Below are positions 37,569-46,335 of a DNA stretch of 64,000 nt, piece after piece. A model generated the notes under the pieces. The model searched no databases and was not told where the DNA came from. It was given only the letters and a program-made list of their open reading frames with translations. Each line of letters opens with the position of its first letter. Positions within the stretch are counted from its first letter, which is position 1. The position numbers and the translations under genes are program-made. The stretch is from positions 1 through 64,000 of the forward strand of contig NZ_SJSC01000002.1 in the NCBI RefSeq assembly GCF_004352855.1. The letters run 5' to 3'. Source of the stretch: Marinomonas sp. KMM3893. Its GTDB lineage: Bacteria; Pseudomonadota; Gammaproteobacteria; Pseudomonadales; Marinomonadaceae.

Positions 37569-39152
37569 ATGAAAAACAAGGCGCCGAGCAACGGCCGGCA
37601 AGAATACAATACCTCGTATACCGTGGGGCAAGACAATATTCGTTTCCTTGGAATGGATATCCTAAACCCGGTATTTAGCACCAGTGCAATCATCATCCTT
37701 GCATTTATCATTGCTACCATCATGTTCCCTGCCGATGCCAAAGAGGTATTAATGGGCGCTCGAACATGGTCAATCAATAACTTCGATTGGTTCTTCATAA
37801 TTTCAGGCAATATTTTTGTCCTATTTTGTATCGCTCTGATTCTGTCCCCTATGGGTAAAATTCGTTTGGGTGGCAGTGAAGCCAAAGCAGAACACTCAAC
37901 CATTACTTGGTTCTCAATGCTGTTTGCCGCGGGCATGGGTATTGGCTTGATGTTCTGGAGTGTGGCAGAACCAGTGGCTTATTACACTGGCTGGTACGGC
38001 ACACCGCTTAATGTCACCGCCAACACACCAGAAGCAATGAAAATGGCAATGGGCGCAACCATGTTCCATTGGGGTCTTCACCCTTGGGCGATCTATGCGG
38101 TTGTTGCATTGTCACTTGCCTTCTTTGCTTACAACAAAGGCTTACCTCTTACTATTCGCTCTGCTTTCTACCCTTTATTCGGGGAAAAAGTTTGGGGTGT
38201 TATCGGTCATGCTATCGATACATTAGCGGTTATCGCCACCATCTTTGGTTTGGCAACCTCCCTTGGTTTTGGTGCTCAACAGGCCGCCAGTGGATTAAAC
38301 TTCCTATTTAATATCCCGAACACTCTAACCACACAAATTGTGGTGATTTGTGGTGTTACCGCAGTGGCTATTTTCTCTGTAGCTCGTGGCCTTGAAGGCG
38401 GCGTGAAGCTATTGAGTAACGTCAACATGATCATCGCGGCTGTGTTTGCAGCGTTTGTTTTGATCATGGGTAATACCGGCGTCATCTTCGGCACCATGGG
38501 TACCACTTTAATAGCGTATGTCGAAAACATAGTGCCGCTTGGTAACTGGATTGGCCGTGAAGACCAAACCTTCTACCACGGTTGGACTATCTTCTACTGG
38601 GCTTGGTGGATTTCCTGGTCCCCATTTGTAGGTATGTTTATCGCGCGTGTTTCTCGTGGCCGTACGGTTCGTGAGTTCCTAACCGCAGTATTACTTGTGC
38701 CTACGGTTGTCTCCATTGTCTGGATGTCTATCTTTGGTGGTTCCGCTCTGGATCAAATCACTCATGGCACTGGCGCTCTGGCTGGTGGCTTAACCGATGT
38801 GTCTTTGGCGATGTTTCAAATGCTAGAAGGCTTGCCGCTAACCTCTGTCGCTTCCTTCATTGGTATCGTGCTTGTGTTGGTCTTCTTTGTGACTTCATCT
38901 GACTCAGGCTCTCTGGTCATCGACGGTATTACCGCCGGTGGTAAAACAGATGCGCCTATGATTCAGCGTGTTTTCTGGGCGGTATTAGAAGGTGTTATTG
39001 CCATTGCCTTGTTGGTTGGCGGCGGCTCAGAAGCCCTGTCAGCGATTCAAGCGGCGGCGGTGACCATCGGCTTACCGTTTACCTTACTGATGCTGGTAAT
39101 GTGTGTTGCCTTGTTTAAAGGACTGCGTGGCGACATGCATCTTTATAAATAA
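37569..39152 (+). CDS. BCCT-family Na+-coupled betaine/choline-type transporter
   Basis: Inner-membrane transporter of 527 residues with 12 expected transmembrane helices. GMGIG near residue 119 is the unwound-helix motif of Na+-coupled betaine transporters (carnitine antiporters have GMDIG), and WWISWSPFVGMF near 350 carries the aromatic box that binds trimethylammonium groups. The short cytoplasmic C-terminus lacks the long osmosensing tail of BetP. Substrate is probably glycine betaine, choline or DMSP; choice between these is not possible. Single gene, own terminator. Confidence 0.92.
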   Translation: MKNKAPSNGRQEYNTSYTVGQDNIRFLGMDILNPVFSTSAIIILAFIIATIMFPADAKEVLMGARTWSINNFDWFFIISGNIFVLFCIALILSPMGKIRLGGSEAKAEHSTITWFSMLFAAGMGIGLMFWSVAEPVAYYTGWYGTPLNVTANTPEAMKMAMGATMFHWGLHPWAIYAVVALSLAFFAYNKGLPLTIRSAFYPLFGEKVWGVIGHAIDTLAVIATIFGLATSLGFGAQQAASGLNFLFNIPNTLTTQIVVICGVTAVAIFSVARGLEGGVKLLSNVNMIIAAVFAAFVLIMGNTGVIFGTMGTTLIAYVENIVPLGNWIGREDQTFYHGWTIFYWAWWISWSPFVGMFIARVSRGRTVREFLTAVLLVPTVVSIVWMSIFGGSALDQITHGTGALAGGLTDVSLAMFQMLEGLPLTSVASFIGIVLVLVFFVTSSDSGSLVIDGITAGGKTDAPMIQRVFWAVLEGVIAIALLVGGGSEALSAIQAAAVTIGLPFTLLMLVMCVALFKGLRGDMHLYK

Positions 39153-39172
39153 AGCAGACGATAAACAGTGTT

Positions 39173-39205
39173 AATACGAGCGGCTTTGGCCGCTCGTATT
39201 GTTTT
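39173..39205 (+). terminator. Intrinsic terminator of the BCCT gene
   Basis: Perfect 12-bp stem (39173-39184 with 39189-39200), TTTG loop, followed by GTTTT. About 20 bp past the BCCT stop. Confidence 0.88.
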
Positions 39206-39237
39206 CAGTCGAGAAGTCCTTTATTATTCGCGGCCTC

Positions 39238-39415
39238 TTAGGGGAGTAATCTTCTTTGCGTTTTGCAAAGATTCTTTGTCAACATAATTGAGCCTCATGC
39301 TCGTGGCAAAGAAGTCCAAATTCGAACCACTATCGAATGGGATTGATGAGACTTAAGACAATGACTTGGCTCAGGTGGGCTCAAGTGTGTTGTCTTTTGT
39401 TTATCTGCCCACCTA
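39238..39415 (+). promoter_or_regulatory. yybP-ykoY (manganese) riboswitch
   Basis: The leader of the UPF0016 gene contains the two hallmarks of this RNA: AGGGGAGTA (39240-39248) and, after a hairpin with a CTTTGC/GCAAAG stem, GTCAACATA (39278-39286). A downstream pairing AGGTGGGC (39373-39380) with GCCCACCT (39407-39414) ends just before the ribosome-binding region of the ATG at 39429, suggesting translational control. Mn2+ sensing and control of UPF0016 exporters by this class are established; exact ends are estimated. Confidence 0.85.
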
Positions 39416-39428
39416 GGAATTCCCAATA

Positions 39429-39992
39429 ATGGAAGCACTCATAACCTCTATCTCTACCGTTGCCCTTGCTGAAATGGGTGACAAAACACAACTTCTTGCT
39501 CTCTTTCTTGCTGCCCGTTTTCCATCAAAAACGGCGATTATCTTAGGCATGCTGTTTGCCACGTTAATCAATCACGCCCTGTCTGCCTGGTTTGGTGTTG
39601 AGGCGGCGAATTGGATTCCTGCTAGTTGGGTTAACTGGGTGGTGGGTGTCAGTTTTATCGCCGTCGGATTATGGCTGCTGATTCCAGATAAAGACGACAG
39701 CGAAGAAGGAAGCATGCTCAAATATGGCGCCTTCACAGCCACGCTTATCTTATTTTTCCTTGCCGAGATTGGCGACAAGACTCAAATTGCTACCGTATTA
39801 TTAGGGGCACATTATGGGTCGGTTGGCCTGGTTTTACTTGGTTCAACCATTGGTATGATGCTCGCCAATGTCCCCGTGGTCTTTGCCGGCAACTGGATCA
39901 TGGACCGTATCAACCCAACACTTACCCGTCGACTCGCTTGCGTGCTATTTTTAGTCATGGGGTTAGTCAGTATTATATCGCCAATGCTTTAA
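39429..39992 (+). CDS. UPF0016/TMEM165-type Mn2+ (or Ca2+) exporter
   Basis: Inner-membrane protein of 187 residues with about six helices in two inverted repeats. Each carries the family metal motif: EMGDKTQLLAL near residue 15 and EIGDKTQIATV near 112. Bacterial members export manganese. The yybP-ykoY riboswitch directly upstream supports manganese homeostasis here. Confidence 0.95.
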   Translation: MEALITSISTVALAEMGDKTQLLALFLAARFPSKTAIILGMLFATLINHALSAWFGVEAANWIPASWVNWVVGVSFIAVGLWLLIPDKDDSEEGSMLKYGAFTATLILFFLAEIGDKTQIATVLLGAHYGSVGLVLLGSTIGMMLANVPVVFAGNWIMDRINPTLTRRLACVLFLVMGLVSIISPML

Positions 39993-40008
39993 TCACTAGG
40001 AATACGTT

Positions 40009-41865
40009 ATGGATGTCGAATTAACCGAGATAGTAGAAGCACTTTGCCAACACGCGCCTTTTAGTGAGCTTGCTGATGATCCGCAACTGAACGATATGGT
40101 CAAGGAAGTAGAGGTTCAGTACTTGCGAGCTGGCGAATGGGCGATCCAACCTGGCATACTCAATCACACTCTATTCTTCATCCGTAGCGGCGCTGTTGAA
40201 GCCCTTAGCAAAGAACAAAAGCTGATTCGGCGTATGAATGAAGGGGAGCTGTTTGGTTACGCTTCTCTTCTACGTGGCGGTAAATTCTCTCAATCAATGC
40301 GCGCGATTGAAGACAGCCTACTTTATCGTATTCCCGCTCGCTGGTTCTTAAAACTCTACGAAGAAAACGATAGTTTTTCTGATTTTTTCGAACTTGAACA
40401 AGAAGTTAGACTAAAAGTGGCGATGGAATCCCAGAGCTCTGGCATCTCTTTGATGACCTGCCCTATTGTTAGTCTGCTGCGCCGAAATCCCATCACGATT
40501 GGTATCGATGGGAATATTCGCATGGCCGCAAAAATGATGGCGGATAACAAAGTATCCAGCCTCCTCATCATGGAAAACGACATCTTAGTTGGCATTTTAA
40601 CAGACCGCGACCTACGTAACCGTGTCGTCGCAGCGGGATTGGATTACGATACGCCAGTGGGTCAAGTGATGACGGTTGATCCTGTCACCATGGACAGTGG
40701 CGATTATGCGGCTGAAGCCGTATTGAAGATGATGGAAAAAAACATTCATCACATTCCCATCCTGAAGGGAAGTCAGCCCGTTGGTGTGGTCAGTACCGGC
40801 GATATTATCCAAGCGGAAAGCCACGGCAGTATTTATCTGATTAGCGACATTTACAAGCAAACCAGCATTGAAGGATTGCAGGCGATCAGCCGCAAAATGA
40901 CGCACACCTTTACTCAGCTGGTCCTCGCTGATGCCAATACCCAAATGATCGGTAATGCCATGTCCCATATTGGCACCGCGTTTGTAAAACGCTTACTGAA
41001 GTTGGGCGAAGAGAAATTTGGTAAGCCGCCTGTGCCCTACTGTTTTGTCGCACTAGGCTCTCAAGCACGCGAAGAACAAACCATTAAAACCGACCAAGAC
41101 AACGCGCTGATTTTAAGCAATCACTATGATCCTAAAGCGCATGGTGAATACTTTGAAAAGCTAAGCGACTGGGTCTGCAAAAGCCTAGATATGTGTGGTT
41201 ATCCTCTGTGCACTGGCGATGTTATGGCGTCTAACACGCTTTGGCGTCAACCGCTGAATCAGTGGAAAAAATATTTCAGCGACTGGATCAAAGAACCTAA
41301 GGCCGAAGCCTTGTTACATTTGTCTATTTTCTTTGATTTAAAAGGAATATACGGTGACAAGTACTTAGCGAAGGATCTAAGTCGACACATACGAAAAGAA
41401 GCAAAAGCCAACCCAGGCTTTCTGACTTTTATGGCACGTAACGCGAACCAGCGAAAACCGCCGCTCGGCTTCTTTCGACAATTTGTATTGGACGGCGAAG
41501 GGAAACAGTCTCGAACCTTTAACCTGAAAGAAAGAGGCATTGCCCCGATCATAGACATTGTCCGAGTGCATGCCTTAGCCTGTGGCAGCGACAAGCTAAA
41601 CACACTAGAACGTTTGGAAGATATCGACAACGCGGGCTTGTTACCTGATGGCCGCGCGAAGGACTTGGCTCTGGCCTTAGAAATGATTGGCATGGTGCGC
41701 ATTCGCAGCCAAAAAGATCAGATCGAAAAAGAGCTCGTCGTGACCAACCACGTTAACCCTGCCCTGTTATCATCGTTTGAAAAACGGCACCTACGAGACG
41801 CGTTCCACATCGTCGAAAGACAGCAGGAGTTTATTAAATTTCGCTATGCTGGGAAGCGTAGTTAG
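40009..41865 (+). CDS. cNMP-binding/CBS/DUF294 nucleotidyltransferase-like protein
   Basis: 618-residue cytoplasmic protein with four modules: a cyclic-nucleotide-binding-like domain (about 15-140), a CBS pair (about 150-275), a DUF294 nucleotidyltransferase-like domain (about 300-430, with SQAREEQTIKTDQDNALI holding the Gly-Ser and Asp residues) and a C-terminal DUF294-associated helical domain (about 460-610). Activity is not characterised; these are thought to sense nucleotides. The next gene, a DnaQ-like exonuclease, starts on the base after this stop, a pairing seen widely in proteobacteria, often next to acetate or sodium-solute symporters. Confidence 0.88.
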   Translation: MDVELTEIVEALCQHAPFSELADDPQLNDMVKEVEVQYLRAGEWAIQPGILNHTLFFIRSGAVEALSKEQKLIRRMNEGELFGYASLLRGGKFSQSMRAIEDSLLYRIPARWFLKLYEENDSFSDFFELEQEVRLKVAMESQSSGISLMTCPIVSLLRRNPITIGIDGNIRMAAKMMADNKVSSLLIMENDILVGILTDRDLRNRVVAAGLDYDTPVGQVMTVDPVTMDSGDYAAEAVLKMMEKNIHHIPILKGSQPVGVVSTGDIIQAESHGSIYLISDIYKQTSIEGLQAISRKMTHTFTQLVLADANTQMIGNAMSHIGTAFVKRLLKLGEEKFGKPPVPYCFVALGSQAREEQTIKTDQDNALILSNHYDPKAHGEYFEKLSDWVCKSLDMCGYPLCTGDVMASNTLWRQPLNQWKKYFSDWIKEPKAEALLHLSIFFDLKGIYGDKYLAKDLSRHIRKEAKANPGFLTFMARNANQRKPPLGFFRQFVLDGEGKQSRTFNLKERGIAPIIDIVRVHALACGSDKLNTLERLEDIDNAGLLPDGRAKDLALALEMIGMVRIRSQKDQIEKELVVTNHVNPALLSSFEKRHLRDAFHIVERQQEFIKFRYAGKRS

Positions 41866-42597
41866 ATGTTTACGCGACTGATGACCGCCATTAAAGGACC
41901 CAAAGCTCAACCGGTCCAAGATTGGCAAGCGATGTTCAAGCAATGGGCTAAAGAGGCGCCAGAGGGCCCTCTTAAACGTTATTATGAAGCAGGGACAATC
42001 GCGCTAGACACACCATTAAAAGAAGCCCCTTTGTTGGCGCTGGATTTAGAAACCACCGGACTTGACCCACTCAAGGATGAAATCATCAGCTTAGGGTGTG
42101 TGCCGATGGATCATAAAATCATTCGCTGCCAAGGTGCTGGGTATTGGATGGCAAAGCCAGAACGTACCCTTAATGCCGAGTCGGTGACCATCCATGAAAT
42201 CACCCATACGGAGTTAGCCGAAGCGCCGCCTTTGCACCGCATCCTCAATGAGATTCTTAACGTGCTCTCAGGCAAGGTCGTCGTGGTTCACTGCGTGTCT
42301 ATCGAACGTGAATTTCTACGCGAAGCGGCGTTAAATGTGTATGGTTTCCCTTTGTACTTTCCCGTCCTAGACACCATGCAAATAGAACATCTGGCGCAAA
42401 ATAAAACCCCTTGGTGGAAGCGCATCATCGCCAGACAGCCATCGTTACGCTTAGACGCTTGTCGCCAACGCTATCACCTACCACGTTACAAAGCTCATCA
42501 TGCTCTCACCGATGCCTTATCTTCCGCAGAGTTGCTGCAAGCACAGATTAGCTACCACCTTGATCCAGAGGCTAACATCTCCGCCTATTGGCTCTAA
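41866..42597 (+). CDS. DnaQ-like 3'-5' exonuclease
   Basis: 243-residue DEDDh-family exonuclease: ExoI motif ALDLETTGLDP near residue 57, ExoII-like VVHCVSIEREFL near 142, ExoIII HHALTDALSSAELL near 208. In ExoII the usual Asp is Glu (SIE), a variant I recall from relatives paired with DUF294 proteins. It is shorter than, and lacks the extra region of, a true Pol III epsilon subunit, so it is not assigned dnaQ. ATG follows the DUF294 stop codon directly. Confidence 0.9.
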   Translation: MFTRLMTAIKGPKAQPVQDWQAMFKQWAKEAPEGPLKRYYEAGTIALDTPLKEAPLLALDLETTGLDPLKDEIISLGCVPMDHKIIRCQGAGYWMAKPERTLNAESVTIHEITHTELAEAPPLHRILNEILNVLSGKVVVVHCVSIEREFLREAALNVYGFPLYFPVLDTMQIEHLAQNKTPWWKRIIARQPSLRLDACRQRYHLPRYKAHHALTDALSSAELLQAQISYHLDPEANISAYWL

Positions 42598-42599
42598 TA

Positions 42600-42634
42600 A
42601 AAAAGCGAGGTGTATGACCAGCACACACCTCGCT
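42600..42634 (-). terminator. Terminator between the exonuclease and sugar kinase genes
   Basis: 10-bp stem AGCGAGGTGT (42604-42613) with ACACCTCGCT (42625-42634); minus-strand reading ends in a T-run. It can end the minus-strand kinase transcript (stop at 42703), and the stem may also act on the plus strand. Confidence 0.75.
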
Positions 42635-42702
42635 GTTAGACATTGCTTAGCAATTGATCAGCGCCTCTAAAACAAGCAGCGCATCAATCACTCACCTTTA
42701 CA

Positions 42703-43671
42703 TTAAAAGGTACTCAGACGCGCTTGCGCTTGCTCAAGCGTAGGCAAAGAAGGATACGCGCCAAGTTTGGTCACTGAGTCGGCACCGCAGGCGGCCGCAA
42801 AACGAATAATGTCCGTCAGTTGTGCTTGTGATAGTGCCGCCAAAGAATCGCTGTCACCACCTTGCTCCGCCAATTGATACAGCAAGCCGCCAACAAAAGC
42901 ATCACCGGCAGCCGTCGTATCTTTTACGTCCACTTTTGGCGTCACAACTTCGCCTTTGCCTTGTGCTTTACTGTAAAAACGAATGGAATTACCACCGTCA
43001 GTTAACACAAACAAGGTCACGCCAGCGGCTAGGCTCTCATCAATCAAGGCAAATGGGTCATCCGCTAGTACTGCTAACTCTTCTAGGCTGGCTTTAACCA
43101 CGTCACCACTTTGCATCCAGTCAATCACCCGCTGGGTATCGACGTTATGGTCAGGCCAAAGGTTAATACGCAAGTTTACATCGATACTGACGACCCAATT
43201 TGCGGCACGCGCCATCCGAATACCAGCCAAGGTCGCTTGAGTAATCGACTCGTCTGTTAAAGTATTAGAGCAGGTGTGGAACACGCCGTGTCCTTCAAAC
43301 CAAGCAGGTTTAAAGTCAGCTTCACGGAATAACATGTCCGCAGAAGGGTTACGATAAAACTCAAAACTACGCTCACCTGTATTGTCTAAGCTAACAAACG
43401 CCAAGGCTGTTTTTGCCTCGTTTGTCATCAGCATGCTGTCCGTCACCACACCATAGCTTTCAAGAGAACTTTTTAGAAAGTGACCAAACGCATCGTCGCC
43501 TACTTGCCCAGCAAAATGACTATTGCCACCAAGCTGTGCTGCAGCAACGGCGACATTCGCCGGTGCACCGCCAGGGAATTTAGTAAAAGATTCCAGTTCG
43601 CCAGCTTGTGTCGCGCCGTTAGAAAGGAAGTCGATCAGGGCTTCGCCGAACGCCATTATTTTTGTCGTCAT
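42703..43671 (-). CDS. PfkB-family carbohydrate kinase (fructokinase-like)
   Basis: 322 residues of the ribokinase/PfkB family, closest to fructokinases. N-terminal AFGEALIDF, substrate motif FPGGAPANVAVAAAQLGG near residue 33 and C-terminal catalytic motif DTTAAGDAFVGG near 250, where Asp is the base; most relatives have GAGD, so the first Gly to Ala change is a mild variant. Likely phosphorylates fructose or a related sugar in the cytoplasm. Divergent from the two-component and sugar ABC transporter genes, which suggests one sugar-use module. Confidence 0.88.
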   Translation of the reverse strand: MTTKIMAFGEALIDFLSNGATQAGELESFTKFPGGAPANVAVAAAQLGGNSHFAGQVGDDAFGHFLKSSLESYGVVTDSMLMTNEAKTALAFVSLDNTGERSFEFYRNPSADMLFREADFKPAWFEGHGVFHTCSNTLTDESITQATLAGIRMARAANWVVSIDVNLRINLWPDHNVDTQRVIDWMQSGDVVKASLEELAVLADDPFALIDESLAAGVTLFVLTDGGNSIRFYSKAQGKGEVVTPKVDVKDTTAAGDAFVGGLLYQLAEQGGDSDSLAALSQAQLTDIIRFAAACGADSVTKLGAYPSLPTLEQAQARLSTF

Positions 43672-43862
43672 CTTGTGATTCTCTATATTGAGCTATGAGG
43701 TCTGAAAGGTGAAAAATTATGCAGGGAGACGAAAATTAAATCAATTTAATTTATTTAATTGACTTCGCTATCCTCGATCATTGTAACAATTGGTTCCTTT
43801 TGGGTTTCTTGTTAGACTGAAACTTCTCTGCATAACTTTACTGCCTTTCACTGAGAATAATA

Positions 43863-44612
43863 ATGACGAAAGCCAAATGTATCTACGTCGTTGACGACGA
43901 TGACGACATTCGTACCTTGCTACAAACCTACCTAGAGAAACACCAGTTTCAGGTTTTAACCGCAGAGTCTGGCGAAGCGTTTCTGGCCGATTTCAAACCT
44001 TCTCAAGACGTCGACTTAGTGATTCTCGACATCATGCTACCGGGGCAAGATGGCTTTTCCGTATGCCGTTCATTACGCACCCAATCGCAAGTGCCCGTGA
44101 TTATGCTGACTGCGAACTCAGACGAGATGGACCGCATTATTGGCCTAGAAATTGGCGCCGACGATTACCTGGCTAAGCCGTTTAACCCAAGAGAGTTGCT
44201 GGCGCGCATCAAAGCCATTTTACGACGCATGGAACACACCGAAATAGTAGAAGCGCCTAATGTGGCTCAACGCTTTTATCATTTCTCTCAGTTCACCTTA
44301 GACACCCTCTCTAGAGAACTGAATTACCAGAACGAGAAAGAGTCTTTGTCTGGCGCGGATTACAATCTGCTCATGCTTTTTTTGGCAAGCCCTGGCAAAG
44401 TACTTACCCGAGAACACATTGCAGAAAATACTCGCGGCCGTGATAGCGCGCCCCTAGATCGTTTTATTGATGTGCATGTCAGCCGCTTACGTCAACGCCT
44501 GCGTGAAGACGCAAGACAGCCCCAGCTGATTAAAACCGTTCGAGGCCAAGGCTATATTTTAACCGCCGATGTAATGACATCCGATATGGCACATGTGGAT
44601 GAGTCGCATTAA
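43863..44612 (+). CDS. OmpR-family response regulator
   Basis: 249 residues: receiver domain (about 5-120) with the acidic pair DDDDD, phosphoacceptor Asp in VILDIMLPGQDGF near residue 57 and Lys in AKPFNPRE near 107; winged-helix DNA-binding domain (about 145-240). Overlaps the sensor kinase gene by 20 nt. Position just upstream of a glucose-type ABC transporter suggests it controls that operon, like GltR in Pseudomonas (analogy). Confidence 0.93.
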   Translation: MTKAKCIYVVDDDDDIRTLLQTYLEKHQFQVLTAESGEAFLADFKPSQDVDLVILDIMLPGQDGFSVCRSLRTQSQVPVIMLTANSDEMDRIIGLEIGADDYLAKPFNPRELLARIKAILRRMEHTEIVEAPNVAQRFYHFSQFTLDTLSRELNYQNEKESLSGADYNLLMLFLASPGKVLTREHIAENTRGRDSAPLDRFIDVHVSRLRQRLREDARQPQLIKTVRGQGYILTADVMTSDMAHVDESH

Positions 44613-46050
44613 TAAGCGCATTAAGCGCTGGTCTAACTCCCTCACAGGGCAGATCCTCATCATCATGGCGTTGGGCGTGGCTAGTGCGCAGTTTATTAGC
44701 TCGACCATTTGGCTTCGTCAGCTGAATTCTGATACAGAGAAAAACGTACTCGAAGTATCAAGGCATATGTCATACCGTATCGCCTCTACCGTCAGCTACT
44801 TCACTTCATTGCCACGCAACTACCGCCACATTGTCATTGATCAATTACAAAGCATGGGGGGAACGCGCTTTTTCGTGACTCTCAATCGTGAAGAAATCCG
44901 CATTAACGAGCTTCACGACTCCCCCTTAATGGACATAGTAAAGAACCAAGTAGAATCAACCTTGGTCAAACAGCTCGGCATCCACAACGCCAAAATTGCC
45001 TTTTCTAGCCCAGACGACCTACACGTCATCAATAACCACACGCTCTTAACCGATTTGCCAGAGCGATGGGGGAATCACAGCTTATTAGTCAAACCTCTCA
45101 CGCCGCCCATTATCATTATTCAAATCCCGATTAACGACAAAGACTGGTTATACCTCGCCAGCTTAATGCCCGACCCATACTTTTTGGATGGCACCTCCGC
45201 CCTCACCGGTGAACGCCTCTTTACCATGACAGTCTCGGTGATCACTGTGCTGTTACTTAGCCTGTTGATTCTGCGTCGGGTGACTCGCCCACTCGCCATG
45301 CTAGCCAGAGCCGCAGAGCGCTTTGGTCAAGGCGATTCAAAACCTCTAAAGGAATACGGCAGTGTGGAAGTGCGCAATACCGCACGCGCCTTTAACGACA
45401 TGCAGGCACGGATTCAACGCTATTTGAATGACAGAGAACGACTGTTTGCGTCCATCTCTCATGATTTAAAAACGCCTATTACTCGACTGCGGCTGAGAGC
45501 GGAGTTACTCGATGAAGACGACACCCGAGAAGCGATGATTCGAGACTTAGAAGATCTGGATATGTTGGTAAAAGGGGCATTACAAAGCGTAAAAGAAACC
45601 GATATTCACGAAAATCGTGTCGAACTGGATATTTTACGCATGTTAAAAGACATGCAAAGCACCGCCAATTTAAGCACAGAAAAACTCACCATTAGCGGCC
45701 AATTAAACCACCCTTATATAGGCAAACCTCTCGCCATTAAACGCTGTTTGGGCAACCTGATCGACAACGCACTGTATTACGGAGCAAAGGCCACGGTATT
45801 AATAGAAGACAGTGAGAATGATCTTTGTATTCGCATTTGCGATCAGGGTCCGGGGATTCCAAGTGAACAAATAGACAAAATGTTCCAGCCTTATACTCGC
45901 CTCACGCCAGATCATTCAGGTCACCCAGGCGGCATGGGCTTAGGGCTCAGTATTGCGAGGAACATTGCTCGAGCACATGGCGGTGAAGTCGTTTTGAGCA
46001 ACCTGCCAGAAAAAGGGTTAGAAGCTCGGCTATGGTTGCCAAGGCACTGA
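44593..46050 (+). CDS. EnvZ-type sensor histidine kinase
   Basis: 485 residues: two transmembrane segments (about 18-40 and 210-232) around a periplasmic domain, HAMP (about 232-285), HisKA with ISHDLKTPITRLR near 294, and HATPase with N-box NLIDNALYYGA near 396, DQGPGIP near 421 and GMGLGLSIA near 450. All catalytic motifs intact, in contrast to the LuxQ-like protein. Start may be ATG 44593 or 44599. Partner of the response regulator it overlaps. Confidence 0.93.
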   Translation: MWMSRINKRIKRWSNSLTGQILIIMALGVASAQFISSTIWLRQLNSDTEKNVLEVSRHMSYRIASTVSYFTSLPRNYRHIVIDQLQSMGGTRFFVTLNREEIRINELHDSPLMDIVKNQVESTLVKQLGIHNAKIAFSSPDDLHVINNHTLLTDLPERWGNHSLLVKPLTPPIIIIQIPINDKDWLYLASLMPDPYFLDGTSALTGERLFTMTVSVITVLLLSLLILRRVTRPLAMLARAAERFGQGDSKPLKEYGSVEVRNTARAFNDMQARIQRYLNDRERLFASISHDLKTPITRLRLRAELLDEDDTREAMIRDLEDLDMLVKGALQSVKETDIHENRVELDILRMLKDMQSTANLSTEKLTISGQLNHPYIGKPLAIKRCLGNLIDNALYYGAKATVLIEDSENDLCIRICDQGPGIPSEQIDKMFQPYTRLTPDHSGHPGGMGLGLSIARNIARAHGGEVVLSNLPEKGLEARLWLPRH

Positions 46051-46335
46051 ATAAAAGGCTTTTTTTACTCAACACACAGTGCAAGTTTATGCACATTGTT
46101 AAGAGAAAAACCGCAAAAAAAGTCAATTATTCTCTCTTTTACTATCCGTTTTCCTTCAAATCGCCGCGCTTTTGCAAGACTTTGTTACATTTGGTTGCTC
46201 TATCTTACCCATCAACAGCAAGCGCTCTGCTAAATTGAGACTCTTGATAAGGTATCTTGCGTAGATGCCCTTCAAGTTAACAATAAACCAAGCCTTCAGC
46301 GCTTGGATACCATAAAAATAACAAAGGTCACTATC

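Noticed and set aside
37556..37936. 126-codon open frame antisense to the start of the BCCT gene
   Set aside because: Overlaps a clearly coding transporter N-terminus; no ribosome-binding site or homology recognised.
41259..41702. 147-codon open frame antisense to the DUF294 gene
   Set aside because: Shadow frame with no recognisable domain.
41866..42597. DNA polymerase III epsilon subunit (dnaQ)
   Set aside because: Has the exonuclease fold, but the ExoII variant and DUF294 pairing point to a separate exonuclease family.
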